A DNA stretch of 64,000 nucleotides. Origin: Taudactylus pleione (taxonomy: Eukaryota > Chordata > Amphibia > Anura > Myobatrachidae). The translations under genes and the position numbers were made by a program. Positions 33,416-46,700 of this stretch are shown here, one piece after another (the first letter of the stretch is position 1; every line of letters starts with the position of its first letter). A model generated the notes under the pieces. It saw only the letters and a list, made by a program, of their open reading frames with translations, searched no databases and had not been told where the DNA came from. The DNA lies in NCBI GenBank assembly GCA_031769625.1, contig JAUIMM010002332.1, positions 1-64,000 on the forward strand, read 5' to 3'.

Positions 33416-35869
33416 GATGAGGTGAAGTCTGACACAGGGGAGGAGGAACCTGGCACAGGGGAGGAGGAGAGTGCTGTCATAGATGAGGTACAGTCTGACA
33501 CAGGAGAGGAGGAGAGTGCTGTCATAGATGAGGTGAAGTCTGACACAGGAGAGGAGGAGAGTGCTGTCATAGATGAGGTAAAGTCTGACACAGGAGAGGA
33601 GGAGAGTGCTGTCATAGAAGAGGTGAAGTCTGACACAGGGGAGGAGGAGAGTGCTGTCATAGACGAGGTGAAGTCTGACACAGGAGAGGAGGAGACTGCT
33701 GTCATAGAAGAGGAAGTCTGACACAGAAGAGGAGGAGAGTGCTGTCACAGATGAGGTGAAGTCTGACACAGAAGAGGAGGAGAGTGCTGTCACAGATGAG
33801 GTGAAGTCTGACACAGAAGAGGAGGAGAGTGCTGTCACAGATGAGGTGAAGTCTGACACAGGGGAGGAGGAGAGTGCTGTCACAGATGAGATGAAGTCTG
33901 GCATTGGAGAGGAGGAGAGTGCTGTCATAGATGAGGTGAAGTCTGACACAGGGGAGGAGGAGAGTGCTGTCACAGATGAGATGAAGTCTGGCATTGGAGA
34001 GGAGGAGAGTGCTGTCATAGATGAGGTGAAGTGTGACACAGGAGAGGAGTGCTGTCATAGACGAGGTGAAGTCTGGCATTGGAGAGGAGGAGAGTGCTGT
34101 CATAGATGAGGTGAAGTCTGACACAGGAGACGAGGAGAGTGCTGTCATAGATGAGGTGAAGTCTGGCTCGGGAGAGTAGGAGAGTGCTGTCATAGATGAG
34201 GTGAAGAATGACACAGGAGAGGAGGAGAGTGCTGTTATAGATGAGGTGAAGACTGACATAGTGGAGGAGGAACCTGGCACAGGGGAGGAGGAGAGTGCTG
34301 TCATAGATGAGGTGAAGTCTAACACAGGATAGGAGGAGAGTGCTGTCATAGATGAGGTGAAGTCTGACACGGGAGGAGGAGAGTGCTGTCATAGATGAGA
34401 TGAAGTCTGACACGGGAGGAGGAGAGTGCTGTCATAAATGAGGTGAAGTCTGACAGGAGTGGAAAAGAGTGCTGTCATAGATGAGGCGAAGTCTGACACA
34501 GGAGTGGAGGAGAGTGCTGTCATAGATGAGGTGAAGTCTGACACAAGAGAGGAGGAGAGTGCTGTCATAGATGAGGTGATGTCTGATACAGCGGAGGGGG
34601 AGAGTGCTGTCATAGATGATGTGAAGTCTGACACAGGGGAGGAGGAGAGTGCTATCACAGATGAGGTGAAGTCTGGCACTGGGGAGGAGGAGAGTGCTGT
34701 CATAGATGAGGTGAAGTCTGACACAGGAGAGGAGGAGAGTGCTGTCATAGATGAGGTGAAGTCTGACACGGGAGTGGAGGAGAGTGCTGTCAGATGAGGT
34801 GAAGTCTGGCTTGGGAGAGGAGGAGAGTGCTGTCATAGATGAGGTGAAGAATGACATAGGGGAGCAGGAACCTCGCACAGGAGAGGAGGAGCGTGCTCTC
34901 ATAGTTGAGGTGAAGAATGACAGGAGTGGAGGAGAGGGCTGTCATAGATGAGGTGAAGTCTGGCACTGGAGAGGAGAGTGCTGTCATAGATGAGGTGAAG
35001 TCTGACACAGGAGTGGAGGACAGTGCTGTCATAGATGAGGTGAAGACTGACACGGGAGGAGGAGAGTGCTGTCATAGATGAGGTGAAGTCTGGCACAGGG
35101 GAGGTGGAGAGGGCTATCATAGATGAAGTAAAGTCTGACAGAGGAGAGGAGGAGAGTGTTCTCATAGATAGGTGAAGTCTGACAAGGGAGGAGGAGAGTG
35201 CTGTCATAGATGAGGTGAAGTCTGACACGGGGGGAGGAGGAGAGTGCTGTCATAGATGAGGTGAAGTCTGGCACAGGAGCGGAGGAGAGTGCTGTCAGAG
35301 ATAAGGTGAATTCTGGCACAGGAGAGGAGGAGAGTGCTGTGATATATGAGGTGAAGTCTGGCACAGGAGAGTGCTGTCATAGATGAGGTGAAGTCTGGCA
35401 CAGGAGAGGAGGAGAGTGCTGTAATAGATTAGGTGAAATGTGACACAGGAGAGGAGGAGAGTGCTGTCATAGATGAGGTGAATTCTGGCGCAGGAGAGTA
35501 GGAGAGTGCTGTCATAGAAGAAGTGAAGTCTGGCACAGGAGAGGAGGAGAGTGCTGTCATAGATGAGGTGAATTGTGAGACAGGAGAGGAGGAGAGTGCT
35601 GTCATAGATGAGGTGAAGTCTGACACAGGAGAGGAGGAGAGTGCTGTCATAGATGAGGAAGTCTGACACAGGAGAGGAGGAGAGTGCTGTGATAGATGAG
35701 GTGATCTGTGACACAGGACAGGAGGAGTGTGCTGCCATAGATGAGGTGAAGTCTGACACGGGAGGAGAGTGCTGTCATAGATGAGGTGAAGTCTGGCACA
35801 GGAGAGGAGGCGAGTGCAGTCATAGATGAGGTGAAATGTGACACAGGAGAGGAGGAGAGTGCTGTCATA
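33416..35869 (+). repeat. Proximal, more heterogeneous block of array C
   Basis: This edge precedes the first full higher-order repeat. Several units carry forms rare elsewhere, such as GACACAGAAGAGGAGGAG with GTCACAGATGAG (33720-33850) and GGCATTGGAGAGGAGG alternating with standard units (33900-34080). The phrase GAGGAACCTGGCACAGGGG (33446 and 34268) links it to the diverged copies left of the insertions. Parts near 35060-35420 resemble the block at 37070-37400. A plus frame at 33314-33721 joins transposon sequence to seven in-register units and is not evidence of a gene. Confidence 0.8.
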
Positions 35870-37839
35870 GATGAGGTGAAGTGTGACACAGGAGAGGAGG
35901 AGAGTGCTGTCATAGATGAGGTGGAAATGTGACACAGGAGAGGAGGAGAGTGCTGTCATAGATGAGGTGAATTCTGGCACAGGAGAGGAGGAGAGTGCAG
36001 TCATAGATGAGGTGAAGTCTGACACAGGATAGGAGGAGAGAGCTGTCATAGATTAGGTGAAGTCTGACAAGGGAGGAGGAGAGTGCTGTCATAGATGAGG
36101 TGAAGACTGGCACGGGAGGAGAGTGCTGCCATAGATGAGGTGAAGTCTGGCACAGGAGAGGAGGAGAGTGCTGTCATAGATGAGGTGAAATGTGACACAG
36201 GAGTGGAGGAGAGTGCTGTCATAGATGAGATGAAGTCTGGCACAGGAGAGGAGGAGAGTGCTGTCATAGATAAGGTGAAGTCTGGCTCAGGAGAGGAGGA
36301 GAGTGCTGTCATAAATGAGGTGAAGAATGACACAGGAGAGGGTGAGAGCGCTGTTATAGATGACGTGAAGTCTGGCACTGGAGAAGAGGAGAGTGCTGTC
36401 ATAGATGAGGTAAAGTCTGACAGGAGTGGAGGAGAGTGCTGTCATAGATGAGGTGAAGTCTGACACAGGGGAGGAGGAGAGTGCTGTCATAGATGAGGTA
36501 AAGTCTGACACAGCGGAGGGGGAGAGTGCTGTCATAGATGAGGTGAAGTCTGACACACTGGAGGAGAGTGCTGTCATAGATGAGGTGAAGTCTGACACAG
36601 GAGAGGAGGAGAGTTCTGTCATAGATGAGGTGAAGTCTGACACAGGAGAGGAGGAGAGTGCTGTCATAGATGAGGTGAAGTCTGACACAGGGGAGGAGGA
36701 GAGTGCTGTCAGAGATGAGGTGAAGTCTGGCATTGCAGAGGAGGAGAGTGCTGTTATAGATGAGGTGAAGTGTGACACAGGAGAGGAGAGTGCTGTCATA
36801 GATCAGGTGAAGTCTGGCATTGGAGAGGAGGAGAGTGCTGTCATAGATGAGGTGAAGTCTGACACAGGTGAGGAGGAGAGTGCTGTCATAGATGAGGTGA
36901 AGTCTGGCTCGGGAGAGGAGGAGAGTGCTGTTATAGATGAGGTGAAGATTGACATAGGGAAGGAGGAACATGGCACAGGGGGGGAGGAGAGTGCTGTCAT
37001 AGATGAGGTGAAGTCTAACACAGGATAGGAGGAGAGTGCTGTCATAGATGAGGTGAAGAATGACACGGGAGGAGGAGAGGGCTATCATAGATGAAGTAAA
37101 GTCTGACAGAGGAGAGGAGGAGAGTGTTCTCATAGATAGGTGAAGTCTGACAAGGGAGGAGGAGAGTGCTGTCATAGATGAGGTGAAGTCTGACACGGGG
37201 GGAGGAGGAGAGTGCTGTCATAGATGAGATGAAGTCTGGCACAGGAGCGGAGGAGAGTGCTGTCAGAGATAAGGTGAATTCTGGCACAGGAGAGGAGGAG
37301 AGTGCTGTCATGTATGAGGTGAAGTCTGGCACAAGAGAGTGCTGTCATAGATGAGGTGAAGTCTGGCACAGGAGAGGAGGAGAGTGCTGTAATAGAGTAG
37401 GTGAAATGTGACACAGGAGAGGAGGAGAGTGCTGTCATAGGTGAGGTGAATTCTGGCGCAGGAGAGTAGGAGAGTGCTGTCATAGAAGAAGTGAAGTCTG
37501 GCACAGGAGAGGAGGAGAGTGCTGTCATAGATGAGGTGAATTGTGAGACAGGAGAGGAGGAGAGTGCTGTCATAGATGAGGTGAAGTCTGACACAGGAGA
37601 GGAGGAGAGTGCTATCATAGATGAGGTGAAGTCTGACTTAGTGGAGGAGGAGAGTGCTGTCATAGATGAGGTGAAGTCTGACACAGGAGAGGAGGAGAGT
37701 GCTGTCATAGATGAGGTGAAGTCTGATACAGTGGAGGGGGAGAGTGCTGTCATAGATGATGTGAAGTCTGACACAGGGGAGGAGAGTGCTATCACAGATG
37801 AGGTGAAGTCTGACACAGGCGAGGAGGAGAGTGCTGTCA

Positions 37840-40800
37840 TAGATGAGGTGAAGTCTGATATAGCAGAGGGGGAGAGTGCTGTCTTAGATGATGTGAAGTC
37901 TGGCATTGGAGTGGAGGAGAGTGCTGTCATAGATGAGGTGAAGTCTGACACAGGTGAGGAGGAGAGTGCTGTCATAGATGAGGTGAAGTCTGACACAGGA
38001 GAGGAGGAGAGTGCTGTCATAGATGAGGTGAAGTCTGATACAGCGGAGGGGGAGAGTGCTGTCATAGATGATGTGAAGTCTGACACGGGAGGAGGAGAGT
38101 GCTATCACAGATGAGGTGAAGTCTGACACAGACAAGGAGGAGAGTGCTGTCATAGATGAGGTGAAGTCTGACACAGGAGAGGAGGAGAATGCTGTCATAG
38201 ATGAGGTGAAGTCTGGCATTGGAGAGGAGGAGAGTGCTGTCATAGATGAGGTGGAGTCTGACACAGGTGAGGAGAGTGCTGTCATAAATGAGGTGAATGA
38301 CACAGGAAAGGGGGAGAGTGTAGTTATAGATGAGGTAAAGCCTGACACAGGATAGGAGAAGAGTGCTGTCATAGATGAGTTGAAATCTGACACAGAAGCG
38401 AAGGAGAGTGCTGTCATAGATAAGGTGAAGTCTGGCACAGGAGTGGAGGAGAGTGCTGTCATAGATGAGGTGAAGTCTGACTTTGGAGAGGAGGAGAGTG
38501 CTGTCATAGACGAGGTGAAGTCTGACACAAGAGTGGAGAAGAGTGCTGTCATAGATGAGATGAAGTCTGACACAGTAGTGGAGAAGAGTGCTGTCATAGA
38601 TGAGGTGAGGTCTGACACAGGAGTGGAGGAGAGTGCTGTCATAGATGAGGTGAAGTCTGACACAGGAGTGGAGTAGAGTGCTGTCATAGATGAGGTGAAG
38701 TCTGGCACTGGAGAGGAGGAGAGTGCTGTCACAGAGGAGGTGAAGTCTGACAAAGGAGAGGAGAGTGCTGTCATAGATGAGGTGAAGTCTGGCACTGGAG
38801 AAGAGGAGAGTGCTGTCATAGATGAGGTGAAGTCTGGCTCTGGAGAGGAGGTGAGTGCTGTCATAAATGAGGTGGAGAATGACACAGGAGAGGGGGAGAG
38901 TGCTGTTATAGATGAGGTGAAGTCTGACACTGGAGAAGAGAGTGCTGTCATAAATGAGGTGAAGTCTGACAGGAGTCGAGGAGAGTGCTGTCATAGATGA
39001 GGTGAAGTCTGGCCCAGGAGAGGAGAGTGCTGTCATAAATGAGGTGAATGACAGAGGAAAGGGGGAGAGTGTTGTTTTAGATGAAGTAAAGACTGACACA
39101 GGGTAGGAGAAGAGTGCTGTCATAGATGAGTTGAAATCTGCCACAGAAGTGGAGGAGAGTGCTGTCATAGATAAGGTGAAGTCTCGCACAGGAGTGGAGG
39201 AGAGTGCTGTCATAGATGAGGTGAAATGTGACACAGGAGTGGAGGAGAGTGCTGTCATAGATAAGGAGATGTGTGACACAGGAGATGAGGAGAGTGCTGC
39301 CATAGATGAGGTGAAGTCTGACATGGGAGGAGAGTGCTGTCATAGATGAGGTGAAGTCTGGCACAGGAGAGGAGGAGAGTGCTGTCATAGATGAGGTGAA
39401 ATGTGACACAGGAGAGGAGTAGAGTGCTGTCATAGATGAGGTGAATTCTGGCACATGAGAGGAGGAGAGTGCTGTCATAGATGAGGTGAAGTCTGGCATA
39501 GGAGAGGAGGAGAGTGCTGTCATAGATGATGTGAAGTTTGACACAGGAGAGGAGGAGAGTACTGTCATAGATGAGGTGAAGTGTGACACAAGAGAGGAGG
39601 AGAGTGCTGTCATAGATGATGTGAAGTCTGATACAGGAGAGGAGGAGAGTGCTGTCATAGATGAGGTGAAGTCTGATACAGCAGAGGGGGAGAGTGCTGT
39701 CTTAGATGATGTGAAGTCTGGCATTGGAGTGGAGGAGAGTGCTGTCATAGATGAGGTGAAGTCTGACACAGGTGAGGAGGAGAGTGCTGTCATAGATGAG
39801 GTGAAGTCTGACACAGGAGAGGAGGAGAGTGCTGTCATAGATGAGGTGAAGTCTGATACAGCGGAGGGGGAGAGTGCTGTCATAGATGATGTGAAGTCTG
39901 ACACGGGAGGAGGAGAGTGCTATCACAGATGAGATGAAGTCTGACACAGACAAGGAGGAGAGTGCTGTCATAGATGAGGTGAAGTCTGACACAGGAGAGG
40001 AGGAGAATGCTGTCATAGATGAGGTGAAGTCTGGCATTGGAGAGGAGGAGAGTGCTGTCATAGATGAGGTGGAGTCTGACACAGGTGAGGAGAGTGCTGT
40101 CATAAATGAGGTGAATGACACAGGAAAGGGGGAGAGTGTAGTTATAGATGAGGTAAAGCCTGACACAGGATAGGAGAAGAGTGCTGTCATAGATGAGTTG
40201 AAATCTGACACAGAAGCGAAGGAGAGTGCTGTCATAGATAAGGTGAAGTCTGGCACAGGAGTGGAGGAGAGTGCTGTCATAGATGAGGTGAAGTCTGACT
40301 TTGGAGAGGAGGAGAGTGCTGTCATAGACGAGGTGAAGTCTGACACAAGAGTGGAGAAGAGTGCTGTCATAGATGAGATGAAGTCTGACACAGTAGTGGA
40401 GAAGAGTGCTGTCATAGATGAGGTGAAGTCTGACACAGGAGTGGAGGAGAGTGCTGTCATAGATGAGGTGAAGTCTGACAAAGGAGTGGAGTAGAGTGCT
40501 GTCATAGATGAGGTGAAGTCTGGCACTGGAGAGGAGGAGAGTGCTGTCACAGAGGAGGTGAAGTCTGACAAAGGAGAGGAGAGTGCTGTCATAGATGAGG
40601 TGAAGTCTGGCACTGGAGAAGAGGAGAGTGCTGTCATAGATGAGGTGAAGTCTGGCTCTGGAGAGGAGGTGAGTGCTGTCATAAATGAGGTGGAGAATGA
40701 CACAGGAGAGGGGGAGAGTGCTGTTATAGATGAGGTGAAGTCTGACACTGGAGAAGAGAGTGCTGTCATAGATGAGGTGAAGTCTGACAGGAGTCGAGGA

Positions 40801-41475
40801 GAGTGCTGTCATAGATGAGGTGAAGTCTGGCCCAGGAGAGGAGAGTGCTGTCATAAATGAGGTGAATGACAGAGGAAAGGGGGAGAGTGTTGTTTTAGAT
40901 GAAGTAAAGACTGACACAGGGTAGGAGAAGAGTGCTGTCATAGATGAGTTGAAATCTGCCACAGAAGTGGAGGAGAGTGCTGTCATAGATAAGGTGAAGT
41001 CTCGCACAGGAGTGGAGGAGAGTGCTGTCATAGATGAGGTGAAATGTGACACAGGAGTGGAGGAGAGTGCTGTCATAGATGAGGAGATGTGTGACACAGG
41101 AGATGAGGAGAGTGCTGCCATAGATGAGGTGAAGTCTGACATGGGAGGAGAGTGCTGTCATAGATGAGGTGAAGTCTGGCACAGGAGAGGAGGAGAGTGC
41201 TGTCATAGATGAGGTGAAATGTGACACAGGAGAGGAGTAGAGTGCTGTCATAGATGAGGTGAATTCTGGCACATGAGAGGAGGAGAGTGCTGTCATAGAT
41301 GAGGTGAAGTCTGGCATAGGAGAGGAGGAGAGTGCTGTCATAGATGATGTGAAGTTTGACACAGGAGAGGAGGAGAGTACTGTCATAGATGAGGTGAAGT
41401 GTGACACAAGAGAGGAGGAGAGTGCTGTCATAGATGATGTGAAGTCTGATACAGGAGAGGAGGAGAGTGCTGTCA
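37840..41475 (+). repeat. 1818-bp tandem duplication unique to higher-order copy 1
   Basis: Features repeat at exactly 1818 bp, for example the GACACAGACAAGGAGG unit (about 38125 and 39943), the GAGGAGGTGAGTGCT variant (38848 and 40666) and the TGAGGGGTAGG-like stop region before 39125 and 40943. The copies differ by only a few substitutions. Copies 2 and 3 of the higher-order repeat have this segment once. Limits are approximate. Confidence 0.85.
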
Positions 41476-42339
41476 TAGATGAGGTGAAGTCTGACAAGGG
41501 AGGAGGAGAGTGCTGTCATAGATGAGGTGAAGTCTGGCACAGAAGTGGAGGAGAGTGCTGTCATGGATGATGTGAAGTCTGGCACAGGAGAGGAGGAGAG
41601 TGCTGTCATAGATGAGGGGAAATGTGACACAGGAGTGGAGGAGAGTGCTGTCATAGATGAGGTGATCTGTGACACAGGACAGGAGGAGAGTGCTGCCATA
41701 GATGAGGTGAAGTCTGACATGGGACGAGAGTGCTGTCATAGATGAGGTGAAGTCTGGCACAGGAGAGGATGCGAGTGCAGTCATAGATGAGGTGAAATGT
41801 GACACAGGAGAGGAGGAGAGTGCTGTCATAGATGAGGTGAAGTGTGACACAGGAGAGGAGGAGAGTGCTGACATAGAGGAGGGGAAATGTGACACAGGAG
41901 AGGAGGAGAGTGCTGTCATAGATAAGGTGAATTCTGGCACAGGAGAGGAGGATAGTGCAGTCATAGATGAGGTGAAGTCTGACACAGTATAGGAGCAGAG
42001 TGCTCTCATAGATGAGGTGAAGTCTGACATGGGAGGAGGAGAGTGCTGTCATAGATGAGGTGAAGTCTGACACGGGAGGAGAGTGCTGTCATAGATGAGG
42101 TGAAGTCTGGCACAGGAGAGGAGGAGAGTGCTGTCATAGAAGAGGTGAAATGTGACACAGGAGTGGAGGAGAGTGCTGTCATAGATGAGATGAAGTCTGG
42201 CACAGGAGAGGAGGAGAGTGCTGTCATAGATGAGGTGAAGTCTGAAATGGATGGAGAGTGCTGTCATAGATGAGATGAAGTCTGACACAGGAGAGGAGGA
42301 GAGTGCTGTCATAGATAAGGTGAAGTCTTGCTCAGGAGA

Positions 42340-43790
42340 AGAGGAGAGTGCTGTCATAAATGAGGTGGAGATTGACACAGGAGAGGGTGAGAGCGCTGTT
42401 ATAGATGATGTGAAGTCTGGCACTGGAGAAGAGGAGAGTGCTGTCATAGATGAGGTAAAGTCTTACAGGAGTGGAGGAGAGTGCTGTCATAGATGAGGTG
42501 AAGTCTGGCTCAGGAGAGGAGAGTGCTGTCATAAATGAGGTGAAAAATAACACAGGAGAGGGGGAGAGTGCTGTTATAGATGAGGTAAAGACTGATACAG
42601 GGGAGGAGGAGAGTGCTGTCATAGATGAGGGGAAGTCTGATACAGGAGTGGAGGATAGTGCTGTCATAGATGAGGTGAAGTCTGACACAGAAGTGGAGGA
42701 GAGTGCTGTCATAGATGAGGTGAAGTATGACACTGGGGAGGAGGAGAGTGCTGTCATAGATGAGGTGAAGTCTGACAGGAGTGGAGGAGAGTGCTGTCAG
42801 ATGAGGTGAAGTCTGGCTCAGGAGAGGTGGAGAGTTCTGTCATAGATGAGGTGAAAAATGACACAGGAGAGGAGGAGAGTGCTGTTATAGATGAGGTGAA
42901 GACTGACATACGGGAGGAGGATCCTGGCACAGGGGAGGAGGAGAGTGCTGTCATAGATGAGGTAAAGAATGACAGGAGTGGAGGAGAGTGCTGTCATAGA
43001 TGAGGTGAATTCTGGCACAGGAGTGGAGGAGAGTGCTGTCATAGATGAGGTGAAGTCTTGCTCAGGAGAGGAGGAGAGTGCTGTCATAAATGAGGTGGAG
43101 ATTGACACAGGAGAGGGTGAGAGCGCTGTTATAGATGATGTGAAGTCTGGCACTGGAGAAGAGGAGAGTGCTGTCATAGATGAGGTAAAGTCTTACAGGA
43201 GTGGAGGAGAGTGCTGTCATAGATGAGGTGAAGTCTGGCTCAGGAGAGGAGAGTGCTGTCATAAATGAGGTGAAGAATAACACAGGAGAGGGGGAGAGTG
43301 CTGTTATAGATGAGGTAAAGACTGATACAGGGGAGGAGGAGAGTGCTGTCATAGATGAGGGGAAGTCTGATACAGGAGTGGAGGATAGTGCTGTCATAGA
43401 TGAGGTGAAGTCTGACACAGAAGTGGAGGAGAGTGCTGTCATAGATGAGGTGAAGTATGGCACTGGGGAGGAGGAGAGTGCTGTCATAGATGAGGTGAAG
43501 TCTGACAGGAGTGGAGGAGAGTGCTGTCAGATGAGGTGAAGTCTGGCTCGGGAGAGGTGGAGAGTTCTGTCATAGATGAGGTGAAGAATGACACAGGAGA
43601 GGAGTAGAGTGCTGTTATAGATGAGGTGAAGACTGACATACGGGAGGAGGATCCTGGCACAGGGGAGGAGGAGAGTGCTGTCATAGATGTGGTAAAGAAT
43701 GACAGGAGTGGAGGAGAGTGCTGTCATAGATGAGGTGAAGTCTGGCACAGGAGTGGAGGAGAGTGCTGTCATAGAAGAGGTTAAGTCTGA
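42340..43790 (+). repeat. 730-bp tandem duplication in higher-order copies 1 and 2
   Basis: The block containing TCTTACAGGAGTGGAGGAG, AATAACACAGGAGAGGG and GGAGGATCCTGGCAC recurs at 730 bp (42471 and 43201). The same pair is present in copy 2 (52306 and 53036). In copy 3 (60130 and 60860) the second member is cut short near 61060. Confidence 0.8.
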
Positions 43791-46700
43791 CAAGGGAGGA
43801 GGAGAGTGCTGTCATAGATGAGGTGAAGTCTGATAAGGGAGGAGGAGAGTGCTGTCATAGATGAGGTGAAGTCTGACACGGGAGGAGGAGAGTGCTGTCA
43901 TAGATAAGGTGAAGTCTGGCACAAGAGCGGAGGAGAGTGCTGTTATAGATGAGGTGAATTCTGGCACTGGAGAGGAAGAGAGTGCTGTCAAAGATGAGGT
44001 GAAGTCTGGCACAGGAGAGTGCTGTCATAGATGAGGTGAAGTCTGGCACTGGAAAAGAGGAGAGTGCTGTCATAGATGAGGTGAAGTCTGGCTCAGGAGA
44101 GGAGGAGAGTGCTGTCATAAATGAGGTGGAGAATGACACAGGAGAGGGGGAGAGTGCTGCTATAGATGAGGTGAAGTCTGACACTGGAGAAGAGAGTGCT
44201 GTCATAGATGAGGTGAAGTCTGACAGGAGTGGAGGAGAGTGCTGTCATAGATGAGATGAAGTCTGGCACAGGAGAGGAGGAAAGTGCTTTCATAGATGAG
44301 GTGAAGTCTGACACGGGAGGAGAGTGCTGTCATAGATGAGGTGAAGTCTGGCACAGGAGAGGAGGAGAGTGCTGTCATAGATGAGGTGAAATGTGACACA
44401 GGAGTGGAGGAGAGTGCTGTCATAGATGAGATGAAGTCTGGCACAGGAGTGGAGGAGAGTGTTGTCATAGATGAGGTGAAGTCTGAAATGGATGGAGAGT
44501 GCTGTCATAGATGAGTTGAAGTCTGACACAGGAGAGGAGGAGAGTGCTGTCATAGATGAGGTGAAGTCTGGCTCAGGAGAGAAGGAGAGTGCTGTCATAA
44601 ATGAGGTGGAGTATGACACAGGAGAGGGTGAGAGCGCTGTTATAGATGACGTGAAGTCTGGTACTGGAGAAGATGAGAGTGCTGTCATAGATGAGGTAAA
44701 GTCTGACAGGAGTGGAGGAGAGTGCTGTCATAGGTGAGGTGAAGTCTAACACAGGGTAGGAGGAGAGTGCTGTCATAGATGAGGTAAAGTCTGACACAGC
44801 GGAGGGGGAGAGTGCTGTCATAGATGAGATGAAGTCTGACACAGGGGAGGAGGAGAGTGCTGTCATAGATGAGGTGAAGTCTGACACAGGAGAGGAGGAG
44901 AGTGCTGTCACAGATGAGGTGAAGTCTGGCATTGGAGAGGAGGAGAGTGCTGTCATAGATGAGGTGAAGTGTGACACAGGAGAGGAGAGTGCTGTCATAG
45001 ACGAGGTGAAGTCTGACACAGGAGAGGAGGAGAGTGCTGTCATAGATGAGGCGAATTCTGGCTCGTCAGAGGAGGAGAGTGCTGTCATAGACGAGGTGAA
45101 GAATGACACAGGAGAGGAGGAGAGTGCTGTCATAGATGAGGTGAAGTCTGACACGGGAGGAGGAGAGTGCTGTCATAGATGAGGTGAAGTCTGACAGGAG
45201 TGGAAAAAAGTGCTGTCATAGATGAGGTGAAGTCTGACACAGGAGTGGAGGAGAGTGCTGTCATAGATGAGGTGAAGTCTGGCACTGGAGAGGAGGAGAG
45301 TGCTGTCATAAATGAGGTGAAGTCTAACACAGGATAGGAGGAGAGTGCTGTCATAGATGAGGTGAAGTCTGACACGGGAGGAGGAGAGTGCTGTCATAGA
45401 TGAGGTGAAGTCTGACACGGGAGGAGGAGAGTGCTGTCATAGATGAGGTGAAGTGTGACACAGGAGAGGAGGAGATTGCTGTCATAGATGAGGTGGAAAT
45501 GTGACACAGGAGAGGAGGAGAGTGCTGTCATAGATGAGGTGAATTCTGGCACAGGAGAGGAGGAGAGTGCAGTCATAGATGAGGTGAAGTCTGACACAGG
45601 ATAGGAGGAGAGAGCTGTCATAGATTAGGTGAAGTCTGACAAGGGAGGAGGAGAGTGCTGTCATAGATGAGGTGAAGACTGGCACGGGAGGAGAGTGCTG
45701 CCATAGATGAGGTGAAGTCTGGCACAGGAGAGGAGGAGAGTGCTGTCATAGATGAGGTGAAATGTGACACAGGAGTGGAGGAGAGTGCTGTCATAGATGA
45801 GATGAAGTCTGGCACAGGAGAGGAGGAGAGTGCTGTCATAGATAAGGTGAAGTCTGGCTCAGGAGAGGAGGAGAGTGCTGTCATAAATGAGGTGAAGAAT
45901 GACACAGGAGAGGGTGAGAGCGCTGTTATAGATGATGTGAAGTCTGGCACTGGAGAAGAGGAGAGTGCTGTCATAGATGAGGTAAAGTCTGACAGGAGTG
46001 GAGGAGAGTGCTGTCATAGATGAGGTGAAGTCTGACACAGGGGAGGAGGAGAGTGCTGTCATAGATGAGGTAAAGTCTGACACAGCGGAGGGGGAGAGTG
46101 CTGTCATAGATGAGGTGAAGTCTGACACACTGGAGGAGAGTGCTGTCATAGATGAGGTGAAGTCTGACACAGGAGAGGAGGAGAGTGCTGTCATAGATGA
46201 GGTGAAGTCTGACACAGGAGAGGAGGAGAGTGCTGTCATAGATGAGGTGAAGTCTGACACAGGGGAGGAGGAGAGTGCTGTCAGAGATTAGGTGAAGTCT
46301 GGCATTGCAGAGGAGGAGAGTGCTGTTATAGATGAGGTGAAGTGTGACACAGGAGAGGAGAGTGCTGTCATAGATCAGGTGAAGTCTGGTATTGGAGAGG
46401 AGGAGAGTGCTGTCATAGATGAGGTGAAGTCTGACACAGGTGAGGAGGAGAGTGCTGTCATAGATGAGGTGAAGTCTGGCTCGGGAGAGGAGGAGAGTGC
46501 TGTTATAGATGAGGTGAAGATTGACATAGGGAAGGAGGAACATGGCACAGGGGGGGAGGAGAGTGCTGTCATAGATGAGGTGAAGTCTAACACAGGATAG
46601 GAGGAGAGTGCTGTCATAGATGAGGTGAAGTCTGACACGGGAGGAGGAGAGTGCGGTCATAGATGAGGTGAAGTCTGACAGGAGTGGAAAAGAGTGCTGT

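Larger units (their letters stand above)
35870..45441 (+). repeat. Higher-order repeat copy 1 (9,572 bp)
   Basis: The 1-bp insertion marker GTGGAAATGTGAC lies at 35921 here and at 45493, 55328 and 61195 in the other copies. Unit order matches copy 2 at offset 9572 from about 35870 to 37040. This copy lacks a 420-bp block near 37066 that the others have, and carries its own 1818-bp tandem duplication. Boundaries were chosen by the marker and are conventional. Confidence 0.85.

Noticed and set aside
33033..33721. Plus frames of 63 and 135 aa
   Set aside because: The first lies in MITE interior. The second joins MITE sequence to the first 45-bp units and is open only because the unit lacks stops in that frame.
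38062..41142. Minus-strand open frames of 355-420 aa (Ser/Thr-rich then Leu-rich)
   Set aside because: They switch between two frames of the same repeat at indels without hitting stops, as expected from a stop-poor repeat and not from selection on one protein.
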